In this document: piece by piece, positions 1 through 6,711 of the stretch
Numbering within the stretch: the first letter of the stretch is position 1
Layout of the letters: each line of letters opens with the position of its first letter
Virus record (IMG/VR): IMGVR_UViG_3300010354_000534
Coordinates: 1-26,491 of that record
Strand: one strand, 5' to 3'
Length of the DNA stretch: 26,491 nt
Source of the DNA: a virus
The notes under the pieces: model-generated
Told to the model about the DNA's origin: nothing
The model's database searches: none
What the model saw: only the letters and a program-made list of their open reading frames with translations
Program-made: the position numbers and the translations under genes

Positions 1-1
1 A

Positions 2-542
<541 letters not shown>

Positions 543-567
543 AGAGGGCGAAATGCCCTCTTTTTTT
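543..567 (+). terminator. Rho-independent terminator of psbA
   Basis: A 7-bp stem, AGAGGGC (543-549) with GCCCTCT (555-561), closes a 5-nt loop and runs into a tract of seven T. It lies 26 bases after the psbA stop codon. Confidence 0.85.
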
Positions 568-816
568 ATGCTTATTGAAATTTATACAATCCCAGGATGT
601 ACTTATTGTGTCAAAGCAAAAGAATTAATGGAACGAGCTGAACTTGAGTACACTCAATATGTTGTCGGTAAAGATATCCTAAGAGATTCTTTTAAAGAAC
701 AATATCCCAAAGCAACTTCATATCCTTATGTTGTAATTGATTCTGAACCAGTGGGAGGTCTTGTGGATACAGTCAAATTGTTTGTTGAAAGAGGATTGGT
801 CTCTTCTAAAAAATGA
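568..816 (+). CDS. Glutaredoxin-like protein (NrdC-like)
   Basis: This is an 82-residue thioredoxin-fold protein with the redox motif CTYC near the N-terminus (IYTIPGCTYCVKAKELM) and the TSYPYVVID / VGG region that forms the glutathione site, including the cis-proline. In T4-like phages such proteins reduce ribonucleotide reductase and other thiol enzymes. The chosen ATG at 568 gives the usual length and begins directly at the first beta strand. An upstream in-frame ATG at 553 has an AGAGGG Shine-Dalgarno-like stretch, but that would not be on a transcript starting at the 514-542 promoter. It overlaps the next small gene by 4 nt (ATGA). Confidence 0.85.
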   Translation: MLIEIYTIPGCTYCVKAKELMERAELEYTQYVVGKDILRDSFKEQYPKATSYPYVVIDSEPVGGLVDTVKLFVERGLVSSKK

Positions 817-971
817 AAAACAATACTCACGAACAAATAAATAGAGGTGTGGAGCTGATGCTCAGGAGGGAAAAACGACAACTCGCAAAGAGTGGATTAA
901 AGATTCAAAAAAATTTTTCCTTCCTAAAGAAAAAATTTGAAATTAAATTTGAATTTACTTGGGAAGGATAG
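813..971 (+). CDS. Small basic protein of unknown function
   Basis: This is a 52-codon reading frame that starts on the ATGA overlapping the glutaredoxin stop. The product is lysine-rich (MKNNTHEQINRGVELMLRRE at the N-terminus) and ends in alternating charged and aromatic residues suggestive of beta strands. Translational coupling, the tight packing and the absence of a competing frame support it as a real gene. No function is recognised. Confidence 0.6.
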   Translation: MKNNTHEQINRGVELMLRREKRQLAKSGLKIQKNFSFLKKKFEIKFEFTWEG

Positions 972-994
972 AACTTACTAATAGGAGTAGGGAA

Positions 995-1225
995 ATGTCT
1001 ATCTCAGTCATATTATTTTTTTCTGCAGCATTAATGATTATGTTTTTAACTGTTGGAGTTACAATTGGGTGGACCGTAAACGAGTTTGCTTATAATTATT
1101 TGGTTAAACCAAAACTTCAGGGGCATCCAGAAATGTATGACGAAGAAGGAATCTGGATTAATGAAGAACTTCTTGCAGTTAGATTTGTAGACGAAGAAGA
1201 ATACGAGGAAGAGGAAGAAGATTGA
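995..1225 (+). CDS. Small single-pass membrane protein with acidic tail
   Basis: The product has 76 residues. Residues about 3-28 form one hydrophobic membrane-spanning segment (ISVILFFSAALMIMFLTVGV and onward), followed by a soluble region and a C-terminal run of almost only Glu and Asp (DEEEYEEEEED). The ATG at 995 is preceded by AGGAGTAGGG, a good ribosome binding site. A longer in-frame start at 959 would overlap the previous gene and place polar residues before the membrane segment. The stop codon abuts the RNase H start codon, suggesting co-translation. Function is unknown; a membrane-anchored acidic peptide is all that can be seen. Confidence 0.75.
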   Translation: MSISVILFFSAALMIMFLTVGVTIGWTVNEFAYNYLVKPKLQGHPEMYDEEGIWINEELLAVRFVDEEEYEEEEED

Positions 1226-2086
1226 ATGGTTATTATTGATATGAATCAGATTATGATTAGCAATCTGATGACACAATTAAAAAATGATTTTTTAAATGAA
1301 AATCTTGTACGTCATATGGTTCTCAGTAGTTTGAGATCTTATGAGAAAGAATATGCTGCTGATTATGGTGAGGTAGTTCTTGCGTATGACAGTAAACATT
1401 ATTGGAGAAAAGATTTTTTCCCGTTCTATAAACAAAATAGAAAAAAAGATAGGGAAAGATCTGGTCACGATTGGCATAGCATCTTTGAAGTTTTAAATAA
1501 AATAAGAGATGAGATAAAACAATACTTCCCTTACAAAGTAATAGAAGTTTTGGGAGCAGAAGCAGATGATGTTGTTTCTACCTTGTGTAAAAATAAGGGG
1601 AAAGAAAAAATTTTGATTCTTTCTGGCGATAAAGATTTTATTCAATTGCAAAAATATCCTGGAGTTTATCAATACAATCCGATAACAAAACAGTATATAA
1701 TTAATAACAATCCTTATCTTTATGTGAAAGAACATGTTCTTCGTGGTGACAAGTCAGATGGGATACCAAATTTTCTTTCTGACGATCAAGTATTTGTAAG
1801 TGGCGAAAGACAAAAACCATTAAGTCAAAAAAAATTGTCTAAATGGGTTGAAGAAGAACCACATACATTTTGTACAACTCCAGAACTTCTGAAAAATTAT
1901 AATAGAAATAAAGTTCTAATTGATTTTGATTATGTTCCAGAAGATATGGAAGAAAAAATAATGCTAGAATTTAACTCACTAAATACTAGTGAAAAAAAAG
2001 TGCCCTTAGAATACTTTCAAAGATATCAATTGAATGATTTGATGGAAGATTTCTTTTTTCGTAGTTCGTTACCATTTAAAAAATGA
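1226..2086 (+). CDS. rnh: RNase H, FEN-1/T4 Rnh family 5'-nuclease
   Basis: This is a 286-aa homologue of T4 RNase H, a 5'-3' flap/exonuclease that removes RNA primers and adjacent DNA from Okazaki fragments behind the fork. The metal-binding acidic motifs of the family appear in order: IIDMNQ at the N-terminus, YDSKHYWRKDFFPFYKQNRK (substrate-binding arch region), GAEADDVVSTL, LSGDKDFIQLQ, and the helix-hairpin-helix segment RGDKSDGIPNF. Length is close to T4 Rnh (about 305 aa). It starts immediately after the upstream stop and overlaps the next gene by ATGA. As in T4, it lies upstream of genes 33 and 32, but here several cyanophage genes intervene. Confidence 0.93.
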   Translation: MVIIDMNQIMISNLMTQLKNDFLNENLVRHMVLSSLRSYEKEYAADYGEVVLAYDSKHYWRKDFFPFYKQNRKKDRERSGHDWHSIFEVLNKIRDEIKQYFPYKVIEVLGAEADDVVSTLCKNKGKEKILILSGDKDFIQLQKYPGVYQYNPITKQYIINNNPYLYVKEHVLRGDKSDGIPNFLSDDQVFVSGERQKPLSQKKLSKWVEEEPHTFCTTPELLKNYNRNKVLIDFDYVPEDMEEKIMLEFNSLNTSEKKVPLEYFQRYQLNDLMEDFFFRSSLPFKK

Positions 2087-2517
2087 AACTATTAATTTCT
2101 GAAGTGCTCCAAAAAGTGAGCAACGCAAAGACCAAAGCTGAGAAGATTGAATTATTGAGGCAAAATAATACCCCAGCTCTTAGATCAATTCTAATTGCTA
2201 ATTTTGATGAAAGTGTTATATCAGAATTGCCAGAAGGAGAAGTTCCTTTTACTCCGAATGATGTACCAAAAGGAACAGAACACACAGTTTTAGAAAAAGA
2301 ATACCGTCGTCTTTATCTATTCTTTAAAGGAGGAAGTTCTTCTTTAAGACCAGCACAAAGAGAAAATCTTTTTATTCAAATGCTGGAAGGTCTTCACGAA
2401 GAAGAAGCTAATGTTCTTATTTTAGTAAAAGACAAAGCACTTGGTAAAAGATATAAGATCACTCGTGCATGTATAGAAGAAGCTTTCCCACAGATTCAAT
2501 GGGGGGGACGTAGTTAA
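2083..2517 (+). CDS. Conserved T4-like cyanophage protein, unknown function (DUF6433-like)
   Basis: The product has 144 residues and starts on the ATGA overlap with rnh. The N-terminal third is helical (LLISEVLQKVSNAKTKAEKI) and is followed by PALRSILIANFD and a basic C-terminal half with RLYLFF and KRYKITRACIEEAFPQIQW. I recognise the type as a conserved protein next to replication genes in T4-like cyanophages. The family name DUF6433 is from memory and unchecked. No catalytic motif is apparent; the helical, basic character would suit nucleic-acid or protein binding, but that is inference. Confidence 0.8.
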   Translation: MKLLISEVLQKVSNAKTKAEKIELLRQNNTPALRSILIANFDESVISELPEGEVPFTPNDVPKGTEHTVLEKEYRRLYLFFKGGSSSLRPAQRENLFIQMLEGLHEEEANVLILVKDKALGKRYKITRACIEEAFPQIQWGGRS

Positions 2518-2771
2518 TGAAGATTCTCCATCAAAACTGTGACCCTGAATTGGCAAACGATAGGAGTTTGCCGTACACTGCTTACTTAGTTACCTATGAG
2601 ATTGATGGAGCAATCGCTTATGATTTAGTTATCCCAGATAAACAATTAGAAATTTTTGATTACTACTGGGATAGGTATAGAGAAGGTCTTAAGGGTTGGA
2701 AACAATCAGAAGGAAGAATTAACCCCAAAATGTGGGGCGTAAAACCACCAGATGAAAAAAAGAAAAGATAA
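2517..2771 (+). CDS. Cyanophage conserved hypothetical protein
   Basis: The product has 84 residues; its start codon shares one base with the upstream stop (TAATG). The sequence is rich in Tyr and Trp (YTAYLVTYEIDGAIAYDLVI, DYYWDRYREGLKGW) and ends in a basic tail DEKKKR. The regular alternation suggests a small beta-sheet fold followed by a helix. No known domain is recognised. It ends exactly at the speD start codon, so translation is probably coupled to it. Confidence 0.75.
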   Translation: MKILHQNCDPELANDRSLPYTAYLVTYEIDGAIAYDLVIPDKQLEIFDYYWDRYREGLKGWKQSEGRINPKMWGVKPPDEKKKR

Positions 2772-3098
2772 ATGGGAAAGCATTACCTCTTAAATTTGTA
2801 TGGATGCTCGTTGTCTTTATTAGATAACGAGTTTTTCTTGTGTGACTTACTAGAAAATGCTGCAGAAGCATGTGGAGCGCAAGTTTTGCAAACCATGTCA
2901 CACCAATTCCAACCCCAAGGAGTAACTGCTATTTGCTTGCTATCAGAAAGTCACATTAGTATTCATACATGGCCAGAGAAAGGGGAAGCAGCAGTAGATG
3001 TATTTACTTGCGGAGAATCTGAACCCAAAATTGCTTGTGATATTATTATTGAGCAACTATATGCAGAAAAATATAAAATGGAATTTATAGAACGGTAG
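2772..3098 (+). CDS. speD: S-adenosylmethionine decarboxylase
   Basis: This is a 108-aa class 1B (bacterial) SpeD. The enzyme decarboxylates S-adenosylmethionine to supply aminopropyl groups for spermidine synthesis. It self-cleaves to make a pyruvoyl cofactor: the cleavage site is Glu59-Ser60 in LLSESHISIHTWPE, with the processing histidine at His65 and the active-site Cys80 in FTCGE. The spacing 60/65/80 equals the 63/68/83 pattern of the Thermotoga enzyme. speD is a recurrent cyanophage auxiliary gene; polyamines may help DNA packing or photosystem stability. It starts directly after the upstream stop codon. Confidence 0.95.
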   Translation: MGKHYLLNLYGCSLSLLDNEFFLCDLLENAAEACGAQVLQTMSHQFQPQGVTAICLLSESHISIHTWPEKGEAAVDVFTCGESEPKIACDIIIEQLYAEKYKMEFIER

Positions 3099-3138
3099 TA
3101 GATAATACTAAATTACGTAGATATATAAAGAACGTTCA

Positions 3139-3160
3139 TTCGCTATTCATAAATAGCGAA
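3139..3160. promoter_or_regulatory. Perfect hairpin enclosing a late-promoter-like motif
   Basis: A 9-bp perfect stem, TTCGCTATT (3139-3147) and AATAGCGAA (3152-3160), closes a 4-base loop. The + strand of the loop and inner stem reads CATAAATA (3148-3155), which fits the NATAAATA late promoter motif of T4-like cyanophages. There is no T-tract, so it is not a typical terminator. It lies in the 97-base gap after speD, 36 bases before the next start codon. Confidence 0.5.
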
Positions 3161-3195
3161 CGGAAGTAAGACAACTCGGAACGGGTCGTTCATCT

Positions 3196-3348
3196 ATGGA
3201 GACACTCATTCTTACATGCCTACAAGCACAATTAATTGCTGGGAGAGTTAATAAACAAGACATTCCCAGGCAATATAAGAATGATTTGATATGGGAGATC
3301 AAACAGATCACACCTAAAGAGTGTAAGATAGACGCAAAAGTTGACTGA
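3196..3348 (+). CDS. Small conserved cyanophage protein
   Basis: This is a 50-residue reading frame. It begins METLILTCLQAQLIAGRVNK, an amphipathic/hydrophobic helix, and ends in a charged Cys-containing tail. I recall similar proteins of about 50 residues beginning MET..LI.TCL in other cyanophages, but cannot check this here. No domain or function is recognised. It sits between the hairpin at 3139-3160 and the DUF4278-like gene. Confidence 0.6.
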   Translation: METLILTCLQAQLIAGRVNKQDIPRQYKNDLIWEIKQITPKECKIDAKVD

Positions 3349-3388
3349 AGGAACGCCACCTCACCCACAAAGTAAAGGAGCAAACCTA

Positions 3389-3520
3389 ATGACAACAGCA
3401 ACATATCGTGGCGTTAAGTATAACGTCGAAGAGCGCAAGCTCAATGTTCTTCAAATGATTAAAGAACAGATTGAAAAAGAACAGCGTCGTAAAGCGGCAC
3501 AACTAGCTTCAATTAAATGA
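3389..3520 (+). CDS. Tiny DUF4278-like protein
   Basis: The product has 43 residues and is preceded by a good ribosome binding site (AAAGGAG, 8 bases before the ATG). It starts MTTATYRGVKYN; the YRGV.Y signature is that of DUF4278, a short domain of unknown function common in cyanobacteria. The remainder is a basic helix with repeated Glu, Lys, Arg and Gln. Its stop codon is followed after 8 bases by a strong terminator, making it the last gene of the psbA-downstream transcription unit. The domain assignment rests on the short motif only. Confidence 0.7.
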   Translation: MTTATYRGVKYNVEERKLNVLQMIKEQIEKEQRRKAAQLASIK

Positions 3521-3528
3521 AATTTCTA

Positions 3529-3553
3529 GGGGGTTGACTAACCCCCTTTTTTT
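3529..3553 (+). terminator. Rho-independent terminator
   Basis: GGGGGTT (3529-3535) pairs with AACCCCC (3540-3546) around the loop GACT and is followed by seven T. The loop and inner stem supply the -35 box of the next promoter. Confidence 0.92.
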
Positions 3554-3563
3554 GTGCTATAAT
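3534..3563 (+). promoter_or_regulatory. Strong sigma70-type promoter overlapping terminator
   Basis: TTGACT (3534-3539) and a perfect TATAAT (3558-3563) are 18 bases apart. The -35 box lies in the terminator hairpin at 3529-3546. The start site would be near 3570, about 15 bases before the next gene. It fits an early promoter recognised by unmodified host RNA polymerase. Confidence 0.85.
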
Positions 3564-3584
3564 TGTGTGTGCCGAGTTACGTAC

Positions 3585-3836
3585 ATGAGAAAAAATCGAG
3601 GCGTTAGAGCTTTAAAAAAAGCACTTAAATCTCCTGATTTGTATTCGGAAGAAGAATACAAATATCTTTTAACTGGATATTATAATCAATTAGTTAAGAA
3701 GGAATTAAAAAAATATGCAACAAAACAAAAAGGATTTGGATACATTAGTCAAACTCTTATCAGTGACGCCACAAGCGGAACAGACGATGGGGTATATAGC
3801 GAGGGTGAGCAACCCACAGAACCAAGAGAATCCTAA
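3585..3836 (+). CDS. Small basic cyanophage protein overlapping thyX
   Basis: The product has 83 residues. It starts MRKNRGVRALKKALKSPDLY and continues with EEEYKYLLTGYYNQLVKKEL, a lysine-rich helical region. The last roughly 40 codons lie inside the 5' end of thyX in another frame and have low-complexity, unstructured content (SDATSGTDDGVYSEGEQPTE). The functional core is therefore probably the first 50 or so residues, with the tail an accident of the frame. It is the first gene after the 3534-3563 promoter. Function is unknown. Confidence 0.65.
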   Translation: MRKNRGVRALKKALKSPDLYSEEEYKYLLTGYYNQLVKKELKKYATKQKGFGYISQTLISDATSGTDDGVYSEGEQPTEPRES

Positions 3837-4377
3837 TGTTGCTGGGTTATTAAAGTATTGTATTAAACATAATCATTGGTCTGTCTTTGAACAGGCACAC
3901 ATGACGTTAGAGATTCAAACAAATCGTGGTATTGCAGCTCAAATTTTGAGGCACCGTTCATTTACATATCAAGAATTTTCACAACGATATGCTGATATCG
4001 GACTGCTTGATAGCGATATTCCAGTACCAGAACTTCGTCGTCAAGATACAAAGAATCGTCAAAATTCTATTGATGATCTTGATCCAGAAAAAGTTTTTGT
4101 TATGAATAAAATGATACAAGATTTGTTCAAGGATGCACAAGATACATACAACTTCTTACTCTCCCAAGGAGTTGCGAAGGAGTGTGCAAGGTTTGTGCTT
4201 CCGTTGGCAACACCAACCAAAATTTATATGACAGGATCTGTGCGTTCTTGGATACACTATATAGATCTACGTTCCGCTCATGGAACGCAAAAAGAACACA
4301 TGGATATTGCTAACGCATGTAAGCAAATCTTTGTAGAACAATTTCCTATTTGTGCTGAAGCTTTGGAGTGGAACTGA
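3715..4377 (+). CDS. thyX: Flavin-dependent thymidylate synthase ThyX
   Basis: This 220-aa ThyX makes dTMP from dUMP using FAD, methylene-tetrahydrofolate and NADPH, supplying thymidine for phage DNA. The family signature RHRSFTYQEFSQRY is at residues 79-92, a common variant of RHRxxSxNExSxRY. The region RSWIHYIDLRSAHGTQKEH carries the C-terminal catalytic/dUMP-binding Arg and polar residues. The start ATG has AAGGA 11 bases upstream and lies within the preceding gene, giving a 122-base overlap. An in-frame ATG at residue 25 would delete the first beta strand, so the long start is preferred. The stop overlaps the next start (TGATG). Confidence 0.95.
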   Translation: MQQNKKDLDTLVKLLSVTPQAEQTMGYIARVSNPQNQENPNVAGLLKYCIKHNHWSVFEQAHMTLEIQTNRGIAAQILRHRSFTYQEFSQRYADIGLLDSDIPVPELRRQDTKNRQNSIDDLDPEKVFVMNKMIQDLFKDAQDTYNFLLSQGVAKECARFVLPLATPTKIYMTGSVRSWIHYIDLRSAHGTQKEHMDIANACKQIFVEQFPICAEALEWN

Positions 4378-4616
4378 TGCCTACATACCCTGTTATTCAT
4401 AAAGAAACTGGCGAGAAAAAAGAACTCTACATGTCTATGCCAGATTATGACCAGTGGCGTAAAGATAATCCTGATTGGGATAAAGATTGGTCTGCTGGTG
4501 TAGCTGGTGTTGGAGAGGTTGGGGATTGGAGAAATAAGATGGGCAAAACCCATCCAGGATGGAATGATATCATGAATAAAATGAAGAATATTCCAGGTTC
4601 AAACGTACAATGGTAA
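4377..4616 (+). CDS. Small protein with FmdB-like N-terminus lacking zinc cysteines
   Basis: The product has 79 residues and starts MPTYPVIHKETGEKKELYMS. The MPTY start and following strand resemble the FmdB-type zinc-ribbon family (MPTYEY.C..CG), but every cysteine of the ribbon is absent, so zinc binding is unlikely. The C-terminal half has DWRNKMGKTHPGWNDIMNKM, resembling the tail of phage FmdB-like proteins. It is coupled to thyX by a 1-base stop/start overlap. Assignment to the family is by pattern only, and the role is unknown. Confidence 0.7.
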   Translation: MPTYPVIHKETGEKKELYMSMPDYDQWRKDNPDWDKDWSAGVAGVGEVGDWRNKMGKTHPGWNDIMNKMKNIPGSNVQW

Positions 4617-4625
4617 TTAAAAATT

Positions 4626-5378
4626 ATGCCAAGATCTAGAAAAAGAAATCAACCAGACATTAATGGTATGAGTGTCAAGCAAATGAAAAGAAGAAAGCCA
4701 ATCAACGCTGACTATCTTTTAAACATAGAACCTCTTACAGACAACCAACGGTTTATGTTTGAGGAGTATGGTAAGGGACAAAATCTATTTGTATACGGTG
4801 CTGCTGGTACAGGTAAAACATTTGTAGCACTTTATCTTGCTCTTCGTGATGTTCTTAATGAGAACACTCCTTACGAGAAAGTTTATGTGGTACGTTCTCT
4901 AGTTGCCACCAGAGAAATTGGTTTCCTTCCTGGTACACATGAAGATAAATCTTCTCTTTACCAAATTCCATATAAGAATATGGTAAAGTATATGTTTGAG
5001 ATGCCAGACGATGCTTCGTTTGAAATGCTCTATGAAAACCTAAAGAATCAGGAAACTATTTCCTTCTGGTCAACTTCTTTCTTACGTGGTACTACTCTCG
5101 ATAAAGCTATTGTTATTGTAGACGAATGCCAAAACTTAAACTTCCACGAACTAGATTCGATCATCACTCGTGTCGGTGAAGATACTAAAATTATGTTCTG
5201 TGGTGATGCAAGTCAATCAGATTTGCAACGAAGCAATGAACGCTCTGGCGTCATTGATTTCCAACGCATCCTTCAGCAAATGAAGGAAGTATCTCTTGTT
5301 GAATTTGGAGTCGAAGATATTGTTCGCTCTGGATTAATTAAATCGTACATTATTGCTAAACTGAATCTAGGACTATGA
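4626..5378 (+). CDS. phoH: PhoH-family P-loop ATPase
   Basis: This is a 250-aa PhoH-like protein. The Walker A motif GAAGTGKT is at residues 58-65 and Walker B VIVDECQN at 161-168, followed by FCGDASQSD, the sensor-type motif typical of PhoH and superfamily 1 helicase-like ATPases. An N-terminal basic extension (PRSRKRNQP) precedes the domain. PhoH is very common in marine phages. In hosts it belongs to the phosphate-starvation regulon and may act on RNA; its phage role is not settled. It overlaps the next gene by ATGA. Confidence 0.95.
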   Translation: MPRSRKRNQPDINGMSVKQMKRRKPINADYLLNIEPLTDNQRFMFEEYGKGQNLFVYGAAGTGKTFVALYLALRDVLNENTPYEKVYVVRSLVATREIGFLPGTHEDKSSLYQIPYKNMVKYMFEMPDDASFEMLYENLKNQETISFWSTSFLRGTTLDKAIVIVDECQNLNFHELDSIITRVGEDTKIMFCGDASQSDLQRSNERSGVIDFQRILQQMKEVSLVEFGVEDIVRSGLIKSYIIAKLNLGL

Positions 5379-6103
5379 AAATATTTAATCACGTTGGTAT
5401 CATTGAACCAATCCAAATGGAAACCGTCACTATCGATAGTAGGCGACATTACATTACCCCAACTGGGAATAAGCATAAATCAGTTACCACCGTGATTAGT
5501 AATAATCCTAAAAAGGTGCAGGTAATACAACGATGGAGAGAGCGAGTTGGTTATGCGGAAGCAAATAGAATTTCATCTAGGTCTACGACCAGAGGAAACA
5601 GATACCATAAACTCGTTGAGAATTATTTAAACAACGAACATGATCCAAATCTTTATCAAGAATATCCTTTAGTTTGGGTCATGTTTAATTCTTCCCTTAA
5701 GGTATTAAATAATATAAATAACATATATCTTCAAGAGGCAGCATTATATTCTGACTACTTAAAAATCGCTGGTCGAGTTGATTGTATTGCAGAGTATAAT
5801 GGTAAACTTTCAATCATTGATTTCAAAACTTCAGCAGAAGAAAAGAAAGAAGAATATCTTTATGATTACTACGTGCAAGAAATAGCATACGCTTGCATGT
5901 TGCAGGAATTATACGGTTTAAAAGTAGAACAATTAGTTACCATAGTTGCCTGTGAATCTGGTGATGTTCAAGTGAGTATTGTGCCTCCCAAAAAAGAATA
6001 TTTTGTTACCTTACAACGATACCTTAGGGAATACGAAGAAACTTATGATAGAAAATTTGGAGGAGAAGTTCATGACAACTGCGAAGTTCTCGCAGGAAGT
6101 TGA
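5375..6103 (+). CDS. PD-(D/E)XK exonuclease, RecB/MGME1-like
   Basis: This 242-aa nuclease of the RecB-like PD-(D/E)XK superfamily carries TTRGNRYHKLVE (residues 71-82), a buried Glu at 121 (LQEAAL), the metal-binding GRVD (Asp136) and IDFKTS (Asp149, Lys151). It also has the RecB-family Gln-xxx-Tyr motif in YYVQEIAYACML (Gln168, Tyr172). The catalytic set is therefore complete. Such enzymes degrade single-stranded or duplex DNA from ends and are likely to act in recombination, repair or host-DNA recycling here. It overlaps phoH by 4 bases and gp33 by 32 bases. Confidence 0.85.
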   Translation: MKIFNHVGIIEPIQMETVTIDSRRHYITPTGNKHKSVTTVISNNPKKVQVIQRWRERVGYAEANRISSRSTTRGNRYHKLVENYLNNEHDPNLYQEYPLVWVMFNSSLKVLNNINNIYLQEAALYSDYLKIAGRVDCIAEYNGKLSIIDFKTSAEEKKEEYLYDYYVQEIAYACMLQELYGLKVEQLVTIVACESGDVQVSIVPPKKEYFVTLQRYLREYEETYDRKFGGEVHDNCEVLAGS

Positions 6104-6290
6104 AAAAATTGCATACGAAAATTCGATGAATTATATTGATGCGATCGTTCACTACTGCGAAACAAATGACATTGAAATTGAAACAGTTTCTAAACTGATT
6201 TCAAAACCGCTAAAAGAAAAATTAAAATTCGATGCACAAAAATTAAATTACATGAAGAAAACTTCAAGAGCAAAATTGATGCTTGTATGA
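6072..6290 (+). CDS. gp33: Late transcription co-activator gp33
   Basis: The product has 72 residues and matches the small, mostly helical gp33 of T4-like cyanophages: N-terminal EVEKIAYENSMNYIDAIVHY, then ETVSKLISKPLKEKLKFDA and a basic end. In T4, gp33 bridges the host RNA polymerase beta flap and the sliding clamp gp45, allowing gp55-dependent late transcription. The ATG at 6072 has AGGAG 6 bases upstream, inside the previous gene. Its position ahead of gp32 matches T4 order (rnh, dsbA, 33, 59, 32). The family is short and divergent, so the call relies on pattern and position. Confidence 0.75.
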   Translation: MTTAKFSQEVEKIAYENSMNYIDAIVHYCETNDIEIETVSKLISKPLKEKLKFDAQKLNYMKKTSRAKLMLV

Positions 6291-6291
6291 T

Positions 6292-6633
6292 ATGACTGAT
6301 TTTTTTAAGTCCGAAATGGTTCGTGGGGACCTTCAAAGAATGTCTGACTTACAACAGTATTGTGTCAAAGCAATGGTTGCATTTCCAGCGTTGTCTCCAG
6401 ATAAAAAATTAGAATACTTTGGAGTTCTTGAACAACTGATTGAAAAGCAAAAAATATTTTATGCTAGATTGAAGTTGAGTGATGATCCAGAAGCTTTAGA
6501 GATGGCAGAGAACATGAAAATGTCTGCTGTTATGCTAGGAGCAAATCCAGATTCAAATTTGATAACGATGTTTGATAGTTTGCTGGAAAAAATTTCTGTC
6601 ATGAAAGAAAAACTGGAAGGGGAGGGGGGTTGA
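6292..6633 (+). CDS. DUF1825-like cyanobacterium-type protein
   Basis: The product has 113 residues and begins MTDFFKSEMVRGDLQRMSDL. The arrangement FF-S-E.V at the start, then LEYFGVLEQLIEKQKIFYAR and KLSDDPEA, resembles the cyanobacterial DUF1825 family (FFDSEIV, LIEQMEALMDRY, ELSEDF from memory). It is all helical, with no catalytic motif. In T4 the slot between genes 33 and 32 holds helicase loader gene 59; this protein is about half as long as gp59 and does not look like it. The ATG at 6292 lies 1 base after the gp33 stop. A TTG at 6283 is possible but would overlap gp33. Confidence 0.75.
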   Translation: MTDFFKSEMVRGDLQRMSDLQQYCVKAMVAFPALSPDKKLEYFGVLEQLIEKQKIFYARLKLSDDPEALEMAENMKMSAVMLGANPDSNLITMFDSLLEKISVMKEKLEGEGG

Positions 6634-6648
6634 CGCACCCCCTTTTTT
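6625..6648 (+). terminator. Rho-independent terminator before gp32
   Basis: GGGGGT (6625-6630) pairs with ACCCCC (6637-6642) around a 6-base loop TGACGC, followed by six T. The DUF1825-like stop codon lies at the stem/loop border. Confidence 0.9.
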
Positions 6649-6658
6649 GTGTTATCAT
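6630..6658 (+). promoter_or_regulatory. Sigma70-type promoter for gp32, overlapping terminator
   Basis: TTGACG (6630-6635) and TATCAT (6653-6658) are 17 bases apart. The -35 box is formed by the terminator loop. Transcription would start near 6665, leaving a leader of about 47 bases before the gp32 ATG, which has GAGGA 7 bases upstream. Confidence 0.75.
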
Positions 6659-6711
6659 ATGTTAGTGGCGAGCGTCACAAAAGCCAAATCCAAAATATCC
6701 GAGGAAAAAAT

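Noticed and set aside
836-843. AATAAATA late-motif match inside the 52-residue gene
   Set aside because: It lies within coding sequence 150 bases from the next start; in AT-rich DNA this match is expected by chance.
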